Below are positions 1-7,412 of a stretch of 64,000 nucleotides of DNA, in pieces. A program made the translations under genes and the position numbers. Under the pieces are notes generated by a model that ran no database searches, had not been told where the DNA came from, and saw only the letters and a program-made list of their open reading frames with translations. Numbering within the stretch: the first letter of the stretch is position 1; every line of letters begins with the position of its first letter. The stretch spans positions 8,903 to 72,902 of the forward strand of contig JBGTSD010000001.1 in NCBI GenBank assembly GCA_041940385.1, given 5' to 3'. The stretch is from JACVCK01 sp041940385 (GTDB lineage: Bacteria > Planctomycetota > Phycisphaerae > Phycisphaerales > UBA1924).

Positions 1-337
1 GGACGGCGCGGGCGAGGTTGTCGAGCGTGGTGCAGATCATCAGGCCCTCGCCGTCGCGCCGGATCGGCAGCAGCTTGAACTGCCACGCCTGACGCGCCGT
101 GAGCGCCCGCAGAACCTCGTTGTCCACGCGTTCACGCCGCGGGTCGATGCGCGCCGTCTGGGACGCGTACTGCTCGGCCCACAGACCCTCGACGACGATC
201 GGGTCCACGCCGAAGAGGTTCTCGGCGATGTCGCCGAACGGGCGGCCCTGCTCCTGCTGGACCTGAAGGATCGTGTCCACCTGCTCCTGCGTGAGCACGT
301 TCCGTCGCACCATCAACTCGCCGATTCGAAGGGTCAT
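1..337 (-). CDS. GspE/MshE N-terminal-domain protein, 3' end outside window
   Basis: Only the first 112 residues are present; the gene runs off the left edge. They resemble the N-terminal domain of type II secretion/type IV pilus assembly ATPases (GspE, PilB, MshE), a two-part small domain that in some members binds c-di-GMP. The pattern seen is an opening 'LRIGELMVRRNVLTQEQVD' stretch, a 'GRPFGDIAENLFGV' stretch, and later 'LLPIRRDGEGLMICTT'. The start is supported by a GAGGAGG Shine-Dalgarno ending nine bases before the ATG. Whether the ATPase domain follows cannot be seen, so this could also be a stand-alone MshEN-like protein. GGDEF proteins elsewhere in the window show that c-di-GMP signalling exists in this organism. 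Confidence 0.6.
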   Translation of the reverse strand, partial: MTLRIGELMVRRNVLTQEQVDTILQVQQEQGRPFGDIAENLFGVDPIVVEGLWAEQYASQTARIDPRRERVDNEVLRALTARQAWQFKLLPIRRDGEGLMICTTLDNLARAV

Positions 338-658
338 AGATCGTTGCCTCCTCGTGCATGCCGCAGCGTCGCGGCGAGGAGGACATCGACGAACAAACCG
401 GTTGGGCGCGGGGCGGGAGCGGTTTCGGAGCGGTTTCGGCGCCGCGCGTGCTCGATGCAAGGCGGACGCGCGATAGCGCGACTCCGACGGCGCGAGCCGG
501 TCGATTTTCCGCGCCCGACCTTGGCGCGGCGGGAAACCAATTGGATGGCGAAGGGCCCTCCGGCCGGTAATGACGGCGTCAGGACCAGCCGGCGACGGGC
601 GCGCGGCGACGCCCTTGCCGGGCGGCGAGGGGGTCCGAAAAAACCTGAGGATCTGTCC
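338..658. other. intergenic region without a recognisable gene
   Basis: About 320 bases lie between the GspE-like gene and the 3' end of clpS. I see no convincing coding frame, RNA gene, or U-tailed hairpin. The only clear signal is the Shine-Dalgarno of the left-hand gene at its left edge. Confidence 0.4.
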
Positions 659-979
659 TTAGTTACCGGGCTCGATGGTGACCGTCAGGCCCTTGGAGCG
701 GAACTGCTCGCGGTAGAGCTCGGCCCGCTCGCGGTGGGTGACTAGGAGCAGCGCGGCGCCGGACTCGTGGGCCTCGCGGGTGCGATGGACGGCCTCGGGG
801 CGGGACAGGGGAGTGAGCTCGGTGATCGAGCGGACGACGTAGATCACGTCATTGACGTCGTCGTTGTGCAGAAGGACGCGGAACGGAGGGAGGCGGTCGA
901 CCTTCGGGGGCGCGACACGCGTCTTGGTGGCGGTGGCGGCTCCGCCGCTGTTTTCCGTCATTCCCGGCTCCGTCGGCAT
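659..979 (-). CDS. clpS: ATP-dependent Clp protease adaptor ClpS
   Basis: A 106-residue ClpS-family adaptor. ClpS binds the N-domain of ClpA/ClpC and delivers N-degron substrates to the Clp protease. The diagnostic 'FRVLLHNDDVNDVIYVV' core is present, followed by the spaced 'AVHRTREAHESG' helix and a C-terminal 'ERAELYREQFRSKGL' segment. An about 30-residue N-terminal tail precedes the fold, as is usual. The start has an AAGGAG ribosome site about 11 nt upstream; a second ATG six codons in is possible. No clpA or clpC lies next to it. A GC hairpin (1032-1055) separates it from the upstream secreted-protein genes, so it is probably transcribed alone. Confidence 0.9.
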   Translation of the reverse strand: MPTEPGMTENSGGAATATKTRVAPPKVDRLPPFRVLLHNDDVNDVIYVVRSITELTPLSRPEAVHRTREAHESGAALLLVTHRERAELYREQFRSKGLTVTIEPGN

Positions 980-1031
980 CGTCTTCTGATCTCCTTATGA
1001 CTGCTCGATCCGGGGAACTGTAGGCGCCGGA

Positions 1032-1055
1032 CGCGGCGCGTCCAGACGCGCCGCG
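1032..1055 (-). terminator. GC-rich hairpin between lipoprotein gene and clpS
   Basis: A perfect 10-bp stem (1032-1041 with 1046-1055) with a four-base loop lies 25 bases downstream of the lipoprotein gene stop. No U-tract follows, so termination is inferred from position and stem strength only. Confidence 0.45.
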
Positions 1056-1078
1056 CTCGGCCTTGGAGAAGATCGTCG

Positions 1079-2866
1079 TTAATCGCCCCCGAACTCGAAT
1101 TCCTCGTCCGACGACGCCCCCTTCTTCTTGGTGCGCTTTTTCACGACCGGGGCGTCGGCGGCCGGGTCGCGCGACGGCGGGGGAAGGGTGCGCCAGGACT
1201 CGGCGGCGACGAGCCGCTGGTCGACCGGCAGGCCGGTGGACGCGATCGGCACGTAGCCGAGCGTCGCGACACGCTGCATCTCCGTCGCGACGTCGGTCGC
1301 CGTCGCGGGTCGACCCAGGAACGACTCGAGTCGATCCACGCGCGTGAAGCCCCAGGTCTCGTGACCGGGATTCAGGAAGTCCGCGAGATAGTGGCGCGTC
1401 TCGAGGCGCAGGTCGCCCTCGCCGGCGCGCGTGGCGAGGAGGAAGCAGGGCGCGAGCGTGTGCATCACATCGCCGAGCGGCGGCTCGACGACGAACTTCA
1501 CGTCGGGCGCGCGCTGCTGGAGGATCTGCATCCAGTCGTACGCCTCCCAGATGTCCATGCGTCGGAAGGCGTCGAGCCCGATCATGGTCGCTCCCGCGGC
1601 GACGGCCGCGTCGAGGTCCGCCAGCACCGCCGAGACGTGCTCGGAGTTGGTCGGGTCCATGTCGATGAACGTCGGCGGATCCCAGGAGGTCGCGACCATC
1701 GTGGAGCGGCTCCACCAGAGGCCCAGGTCTCCCCCGCTGCGTTCGACGCGCGGGAGTTGGGTGGAGAAGTCCTGCATGCGCGCGTTGACGCCGGGGCCGG
1801 CGCGCCACTGCGCGGAGAACTTGTAGGGGACGTTCTTGTGCTCGCCGCGGTCGGTTGCGCCGGCGGCGGCCCAGACCATGGTGCGCTTCCAGCCGCGGTT
1901 CACGTAGGTGATGAGTTCGTCGGCGACGGGCCCATAGCCGTGCAGATCGGGGCGGAGTCGATCCTGGCGGAATCCGAGGGGATTACCGGCGCGGATCTGT
2001 CCCGACGCGGCGGTCGAGAACGCGCGCACTGGTCGCGGATCGCGGTCGTAGCGGACTTCTCCGTAGTTCTCGCGGAAGAACCGGCGGTAGGGCTCGAGCG
2101 TCTGCTGCCACGCGTCGGGATTGTGCACGGCGCGGATGCAGACGGTGTAGGTGCGCTGCTCGCCGGGCGCGAGGAAGCCGTCCTCGCTGAGCTTGCGGGC
2201 GTCCTCGCCGGGGGCGTTGAGGTTGAAGGAGAACTCCCAGACGAGGGATCGTTCCTTGGGCACACGGCGCGCAAAGACGCCGATGCGCACCTGATGCTTG
2301 TAGTCGAGGATGGGGTACAGCAGCGACGCCGCGACGCGATAGTCGCCCTCGCCCATCATGGCGACGGGTGAGTAGAGGCCGTCGGGGTAGAACCAGCCTC
2401 CGGGCGAGTACGGACGGTTGAGGTGATCGATCGTCACTTCCTTGCCGTCGAAGCGGAAGTCGCGCGAGTGGATGGCGCGTCCGAAGCGGAAGCCGGTGAT
2501 CGTAATCGCGCCGGGCGACATCGGGCGCTGCGTGGGATTGGTCAGGCGCACGACGGCGTCGAAGCCGCCGGGCTGGGGGTTGATCTCGACCGACGCGGGA
2601 TTCACGCCGGTGGGAATCTGGCGCGGATCGTCGGGCGACCAGATCGGCTTGCCCGCGGGCGCGAGCAGCACGACGCCGGTGGACGCGTCGATCATGCGGA
2701 CGGCGTCGCCCTCGCGCACGACGGTGGCGTTGATGAGGGCGTCGCCGGCGCGTGCGGTGGATCCGGTGCGCGCTCGGGGAGAGGTCGGCTCGCGTCCGGA
2801 CTGCGTCCACGACGGCGGCGCCGAGCACGAGGCGATGGCGAGAACGAAGGCGATCAACGCGTGCAT
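1079..2866 (-). CDS. secreted lipoprotein, first member of a tandem paralogue triplet, function unknown
   Basis: A 595-residue protein with a lipoprotein signal: start, hydrophobic stretch, then lipobox Ile-Ala-Ser-Cys near residue 15. I chose the ATG at 2866 because it puts the signal peptide at the N-terminus and has a GGAG site 7 nt upstream; a longer frame begins at 2938. The body is homologous throughout to the next two upstream genes, with shared blocks such as 'PYSPGGWFYPDGLYSPV', 'YPILDYKHQVRIG', 'GLDAFRRM' and 'LNPGHETWGFTRVDRL'. Unlike its paralogues it lacks the EF-hand pair and ends in a Lys-rich then acidic tail. The tryptophan- and Asp/Glu-rich C-terminal half is reminiscent of a carbohydrate-active TIM barrel, but I do not recognise the family. 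Confidence 0.8.
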   Translation of the reverse strand: MHALIAFVLAIASCSAPPSWTQSGREPTSPRARTGSTARAGDALINATVVREGDAVRMIDASTGVVLLAPAGKPIWSPDDPRQIPTGVNPASVEINPQPGGFDAVVRLTNPTQRPMSPGAITITGFRFGRAIHSRDFRFDGKEVTIDHLNRPYSPGGWFYPDGLYSPVAMMGEGDYRVAASLLYPILDYKHQVRIGVFARRVPKERSLVWEFSFNLNAPGEDARKLSEDGFLAPGEQRTYTVCIRAVHNPDAWQQTLEPYRRFFRENYGEVRYDRDPRPVRAFSTAASGQIRAGNPLGFRQDRLRPDLHGYGPVADELITYVNRGWKRTMVWAAAGATDRGEHKNVPYKFSAQWRAGPGVNARMQDFSTQLPRVERSGGDLGLWWSRSTMVATSWDPPTFIDMDPTNSEHVSAVLADLDAAVAAGATMIGLDAFRRMDIWEAYDWMQILQQRAPDVKFVVEPPLGDVMHTLAPCFLLATRAGEGDLRLETRHYLADFLNPGHETWGFTRVDRLESFLGRPATATDVATEMQRVATLGYVPIASTGLPVDQRLVAAESWRTLPPPSRDPAADAPVVKKRTKKKGASSDEEFEFGGD

Positions 2867-2966
2867 GTTCAGACTCCGGCGGATTGGGCTGCGTGCATGC
2901 ATTCCCGGATTATTGCGCGCCGAACCTCGGCGCCGCACGATTCATCGGCAGATTCCTCGAACGGCA

Positions 2967-2998
2967 CAAGGCCGATCGCGTGGATGCGATCGGCCTTG
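2967..2998 (-). terminator. hairpin terminator after second paralogue
   Basis: A perfect 13-bp stem (2967-2979 with 2986-2998) and six-base loop lie 36 bases after the stop of the second paralogue and before the lipoprotein gene. There is no clear U-run, so this is a stem-only call. Confidence 0.55.
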
Positions 2999-3034
2999 CG
3001 CAGAATGAAAGCTCCTGCATTCACGGTCGTCGGC

Positions 3035-4951
3035 TCAGTCGTCGAGGTGCCAGGTTTCCGCGGCCACCATCGCCGGCGTGATCGGGATGGGCTCGCTGAG
3101 GCACGGGACGTAGCCGAGCGACGCGATGCGTTCGCCCTCGGCGATCCAGTCCTCGAGAGTCGGTTCGCGCCCGAGGTAGTCGGTGAGCCGGTCGATGCGC
3201 GCGTAGCCCCACGTCTCGTGGCCGGGGTTGAGGAGGTCGGCGAGGAAGTGGCGCGTCTCGACGCGCAGATCGGCCTCGCTGGCGGGTCGGGTCGCGACCT
3301 GGAATGCGGGCGTGAGATTGTGGATGACGTCGCCGCAGAGAGGCTCGGTGATGAATCGTGCGTCGGGCGCTCGAGCCTGCATCAGGTTGAGCCACACGAC
3401 GGCGTCCCAGGCCTGCATCTTGCGGAAGGCGTCCAGTCCGATGAGCCGCGCGCCGGCCTCGTAGGCGAGGTCCAGTTCACGAAGCGCGAGCAGCACGTGC
3501 TCGGGATTGTGGGGATTGAGATCCTCGATGAGCCAGGTGTCCCAGCCGTCGGGCATGACCTGCGCGCTGCGCCCCCACCAGAGGCCGAGGTTCACGCCGG
3601 AGGCGGGAACGCGGTTGAACTGCTCGATCGCGTTGCCGAGGTTATGGCCGTACTCGGAGCCCTCGAGCCAGTGGCTGGTGAAGATCGGCGGGATGTTGTT
3701 GTGCTGATTGACGTAGAAGTTGCCGGTGGTCTTCGAGACCATGATGCGGGTGAAGCCGAGATCGCCGCGGGTGACGAAGCGATCGACCCACGGACCGAAG
3801 CCATGCACGTCGGCGCGCATATGGACGCCGCCGGTGAAGCCGTAGGGATTGTCGGGCCCCATATTGCCGTCCACCGCGAGGGTGGTGAACTGCGCGGGCG
3901 TCGGATCGCGGTGATACCGAACCGAGCCGTAGAGCGACTGGAAGAACTCGCGATAGGGCTGCAGCGTGGCCTGCCAGCGCTCGGCGCCCTTGGCGACGCG
4001 CACGGACGCGATGTAGACGCGCGACTCTCCGGGCGCAAGGTCGCCGCCGGGGTTGTACTTGTTCTCGTGGTTGGCGTTGAGCGTGAACTCGTGGAACCAC
4101 GCGGGGCCACCCGTGGTGTTCTGGGCCTTGCACCGGATCTTGACCTGGTGCTTGTAGTCGAGGATCGGGTAGATGAGCGAGACGCCCATCTTGTAGGAGC
4201 CGTCCTCCACGACGTTCACCGGCGCGTACGTGCCGCCGGGGTAGTACCAGCCGGACACGCCGATGCCCGTGTTGTCGGCGTTGAGCGTGATCGGCTTGCC
4301 GTCGAAGCGGAAGTCGTGCCCGGTGATCGATTCGCCGAAGCGCACACCGGCGACGGAGATCTTGCCGAGGCCCGACCACTCCTGCGTGTTGTTGACGAAG
4401 GTGAAGATCAGGTCGCAGCCGTCGGGATGGGGAACGAGATCGATGGTCGGCGTCACGAGGCAGGGATTCGGGGCGCCGCTGATCGGCGACCAGAGCTTCG
4501 TGTTGGTGGGGTTGATGACGTAGAACTCCGTCTCGTTGTCGATCATCTCGAGCTTCGTGCCGTCGCCGACGAGCGTCGACGTCATCCGCCAGACCGGATC
4601 ACCCGGAGGAAGTGGCGGGCTCATGTCGTCGAAATTCTCGAGGAACATGCCGAGGTCGGCGGTGTTGACCTGACCGTCGCGGTTGAGATCCGCGACGCGC
4701 GGCGCCCCCGACGGGTGGCGCATGTGGTCCATCAGACGCAGCAGGTCCTGCGTGTCAATTCGCCGATCGCCATTCAGATCGCCGACGAGGCGGACGTGGC
4801 TCGACGCCTTCGGCGCCGGGGCGGCCTGGGCGCCCGACCCGGCGACGCGCGAACCTCCCGCGAGCGTGGCGCTCGCCGTGAGCGCGCCCGTCGCGATCGC
4901 GAGCGACGTTCGCAGGACGCCGCTCGACTTCGTGAACTGCTTGCCGTACAT
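3035..4951 (-). CDS. secreted protein with dockerin-like EF-hand pair, second of paralogue triplet
   Basis: A 638-residue exported protein. The ATG at 4951 has an AAAGGAG site 9 nt upstream and begins a long Sec-type signal peptide (hydrophobic segment about residues 14-32); the frame stays open further upstream but without a ribosome site. Residues about 57-73 and 88-105 are two dockerin/EF-hand calcium loops of the D-x-N-x-D-G type, common in planctomycete secreted proteins. The remaining 520 residues match the other two paralogues, including 'GLWWGRSAQVMPDGWDTW' and 'LNPGHETWGYARIDRLTDY'. Calcium binding is inferred from the loops. The catalytic role, if any, is unknown. Confidence 0.82.
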   Translation of the reverse strand: MYGKQFTKSSGVLRTSLAIATGALTASATLAGGSRVAGSGAQAAPAPKASSHVRLVGDLNGDRRIDTQDLLRLMDHMRHPSGAPRVADLNRDGQVNTADLGMFLENFDDMSPPLPPGDPVWRMTSTLVGDGTKLEMIDNETEFYVINPTNTKLWSPISGAPNPCLVTPTIDLVPHPDGCDLIFTFVNNTQEWSGLGKISVAGVRFGESITGHDFRFDGKPITLNADNTGIGVSGWYYPGGTYAPVNVVEDGSYKMGVSLIYPILDYKHQVKIRCKAQNTTGGPAWFHEFTLNANHENKYNPGGDLAPGESRVYIASVRVAKGAERWQATLQPYREFFQSLYGSVRYHRDPTPAQFTTLAVDGNMGPDNPYGFTGGVHMRADVHGFGPWVDRFVTRGDLGFTRIMVSKTTGNFYVNQHNNIPPIFTSHWLEGSEYGHNLGNAIEQFNRVPASGVNLGLWWGRSAQVMPDGWDTWLIEDLNPHNPEHVLLALRELDLAYEAGARLIGLDAFRKMQAWDAVVWLNLMQARAPDARFITEPLCGDVIHNLTPAFQVATRPASEADLRVETRHFLADLLNPGHETWGYARIDRLTDYLGREPTLEDWIAEGERIASLGYVPCLSEPIPITPAMVAAETWHLDD

Positions 4952-5165
4952 CGTGTCGACTCCTTTCACCGAGCGTCCGGGCCCGGCTGGTGACGGAGAT
5001 CGACGACGGCGAGCGCGAAGTGGAGTCACCGATGCCCGGATGCAACGACGCCGCGCCGCACGATGGAGATATCGCGGGCGGGCCGCTCGTCCCGTTCGTG
5101 CAGCGTCGGAGCGCCCCGGATTCGCGCGCCGCCCTTGACGGTCGCCGCGACGTTTGGCAAGCAAA

Positions 5166-5197
5166 GCGCCGACGCCCGAGAACTCGGGCGTTGGCGC
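5166..5197 (-). terminator. hairpin terminator after third paralogue
   Basis: A 15-bp stem (5166-5180 with 5183-5197; one mismatch) closes over two bases, 55 bases downstream of the third paralogue. In the reverse direction it is followed by TTTGC, a weak U-run. This fits a terminator isolating the third and second paralogue genes. Confidence 0.6.
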
Positions 5198-5252
5198 GGA
5201 TGCATCGAACCAGGTGTCGGCGGCGCGTTCTCGGACGCGCCGTCGGCGCCGG

Positions 5253-7085
5253 TTATTGGTCCTCGTGCCAGGACTCGACGGCGTACATCGACGGCAGAAC
5301 GTTGATGGGCTCGCTCAGGCAGACGATGTAGCCGAGGGACGCGATGCGCTCGGCCTCGGCGATCCAGTCTTCGAGCGTGGGCTCACGACCGAGATAGTCG
5401 GTGAGACGATCGATGCGGGCGTAGCCCCAGGTCTCGTGCCCGGGGTTGAGCAGGTCCGCGAGGTAGTGGCGCGTCTCGACGCGCAGCTCGGCTTCGTTCT
5501 GCGGGCGCGTGGCGACCTGGAAGGCCGGGTATCGGTTGTGGACGATGTCGCCGCAGACCGGCTCGGTGATGAAGCGCACGGCGGGCGCCCGCACGCGCAT
5601 CATCTGGATCCATCGCAGCGCATCCCACGCCTGCATGCGCCGGAACGCGTCGAGGCCGATGAGCCGCGCGCCCGCGGCGTACGCGGCGTCGATCTCTCGG
5701 AATCCGAGCGCGGCGTGCTCGGGATTGTTGGGGTCGAGGTCCTCGATCGCGAAGGTGTCCCACCCGTCGGGCATCACCTGCGCGCTGCGCCCCCACCAGA
5801 GGCCGAGGTTGACGCCGGCGGCGGGAATCCGCGGGAACTGCGTGAACGCGTCCGCCATGTTGTGCCCGTAGTCGGCGCCCTCGAGCCAGTGGCTGGTGAA
5901 CAGCGGCGGAATGTTGTTCTGGATGTTGATGAAGAAGTGTCCGGTGGGCTTGGACACCATGATGCGCTGGTAGCCGCGATCCGCGCGGGTCACGAGGCGA
6001 TCGACCCACGGCCCGAAGCCGAAGAGATCGGGGCGGAAGTTGTAGCCGCCGGCGAACGAGTACGGGTTCTCGATGTCGTGATTGCCGTCCACGGCGAGCG
6101 TCGTGAACTGCGCAGGCGCGTTGTTGCGCGCGTAATCCACAGCGCCGTGCCGGGACTGGAAGTAGTCGCGGTAGGGTTCGAGCGACTCCTGCCAGGGCCG
6201 ATGGTTCTTGACGACGCGGACGGCGAGGATGTACGAGCGCGTCTCGCCCGGCGCGAGATCGCCGCCCGGGTTGTACTTGTTCTCGTGCTCGGGGTTCAGC
6301 ACGAACTCGTGGAACCAGGCGGCGCCGCCCCCGCTCGGGAACTGCGCTTTGCAGCGGATCCGCACCTGGTGCTTGAAGTTGAGGATGGGATAGAGCAGCG
6401 AGACGCCCATCTTGTACGGGCCGTCCTCGATCACATTCACCGGCGAGTACGTGCCGCCCGGGTAGTACCAGCCGCTCACGCCGATGCCGGAATTGTCCGC
6501 ATTCAACGTGATCGGCTTGCCGTCGAAGCGGAAGTCGTGGCCGGTGATCTGTTCGTCCAGGCGCACGCCGGCGAGTGTGATCTTGCCGAGGCCCGACCAC
6601 TCCTGCGTGTTGTTGACGTAGGTGAAGACCAGGTCGCAACCGTCCGTGTGGGGCACGAGCGCGATCGACGGCGTCACCAGGCAGGGATTCGTCGAGCCGC
6701 TGACCTCGGTCCAGAGCTTCGTGGCGGTGGGATCGACGAGCTTGAAGCCGGTCGCGTTGTCGGTCAGCTCGAGCTTTGTGCCGTCGCCCACGAGCGCGGC
6801 GATGAAGTTCGGCTGGTGCTCGCCGTCCGTGGGGTGGAACGACTCGCCGAATCCCTCGAGCAGAACCCCAAGGTCTGCGGCGTCGACGGCGCCGTCGCGA
6901 TTCAGGTCGGCGTTCGAGAGCGGAGCGCCCGACCGGTAGGACTCCAGGAAGTCCATCAGGTCGAGCGTGTCGACGCGCCCGTCGGCATTGATGTCCGCCG
7001 GCGCGGCGCTCGCCACGGGCGCGGCGAGGCAGAGTGCGAGCGCGGTGATCGCGCGGCGGACGCGGGGAAAGCGTTCGTTCGTCAT
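5253..7085 (-). CDS. secreted protein with dockerin-like EF-hand pair, third of paralogue triplet
   Basis: A 610-residue exported protein, closest to the neighbouring 638-residue paralogue. The ATG at 7085 follows an AAGGAG site at 10 nt and starts a classical signal peptide with an Ala-rich cleavage region near residue 28. Two EF-hand/dockerin-type loops follow at about residues 31-46 and 60-76, then the shared globular region. It shares with its neighbour the blocks 'FTYVNNTQEWSGLGKI', 'RFDGKPITLNADN', 'CKAQ' and the C-terminal 'GREPTLEDWIAEAERIASL'. Tandem duplication within this lineage is the simplest origin. Function is unknown; an extracellular carbohydrate-related role is only a guess. 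Confidence 0.82.
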   Translation of the reverse strand: MTNERFPRVRRAITALALCLAAPVASAAPADINADGRVDTLDLMDFLESYRSGAPLSNADLNRDGAVDAADLGVLLEGFGESFHPTDGEHQPNFIAALVGDGTKLELTDNATGFKLVDPTATKLWTEVSGSTNPCLVTPSIALVPHTDGCDLVFTYVNNTQEWSGLGKITLAGVRLDEQITGHDFRFDGKPITLNADNSGIGVSGWYYPGGTYSPVNVIEDGPYKMGVSLLYPILNFKHQVRIRCKAQFPSGGGAAWFHEFVLNPEHENKYNPGGDLAPGETRSYILAVRVVKNHRPWQESLEPYRDYFQSRHGAVDYARNNAPAQFTTLAVDGNHDIENPYSFAGGYNFRPDLFGFGPWVDRLVTRADRGYQRIMVSKPTGHFFINIQNNIPPLFTSHWLEGADYGHNMADAFTQFPRIPAAGVNLGLWWGRSAQVMPDGWDTFAIEDLDPNNPEHAALGFREIDAAYAAGARLIGLDAFRRMQAWDALRWIQMMRVRAPAVRFITEPVCGDIVHNRYPAFQVATRPQNEAELRVETRHYLADLLNPGHETWGYARIDRLTDYLGREPTLEDWIAEAERIASLGYIVCLSEPINVLPSMYAVESWHEDQ

Positions 7086-7412
7086 TGGATGCTGGCTCCT
7101 TCGCCGGACATTCAGGGTCCGACGGCTGGCGAGACGGCGGCGCTCAGCGCGCACGCTCACAGGGTGCGACGAAGTGGGGACGTCGTGGCAACGAAGACGC
7201 CGATTCGGGGTGTAGATCGCGCTGGCTGGCGGCGATCAGTTCGCGGCGCCGTGGACGCGCGCGCCGAGAACAATGGTCGGTAGGAGATACATCAGGAGCG
7301 CAGAAAAGGCAACGAAATCTGACGATTTCATCTGCGCGCCATCGGCGCCGATGATGCGCCGCCGACGCGTTTGCGTCGCCGGCGCACTCTTAAGTCATCT
7401 CGACCAACCGAT
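7086..7412. other. intergenic region with two stem-loops, no gene
   Basis: This 327-base stretch separates the third paralogue from the metal ATPase. It holds the ATPase terminator-like hairpin (7355-7386) and a second nested stem: outer arms 7298-7304 with 7331-7337, inner arms 7314-7319 with 7324-7329. The second stem is relatively A-rich and could sit in the leader or promoter region of the secreted-protein gene. No coding frame is convincing. Confidence 0.4.
7355..7386 (-). terminator. hairpin downstream of the P1B ATPase
   Basis: A 14-bp stem with one internal C-C mismatch (7355-7368 with 7373-7386) and a GTTT loop lies 26 bases after the ATPase stop. It lacks a U-tract, so the terminator role is inferred from position. 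Confidence 0.5.

Noticed and set aside
5154..7283. Long forward-strand open frames opposite the secreted paralogues
   Set aside because: High-GC shadow frames: Arg/Ala/Val/Asp-rich with no family features, while the reverse strand carries clear signal peptides, ribosome sites and paralogous sequence.
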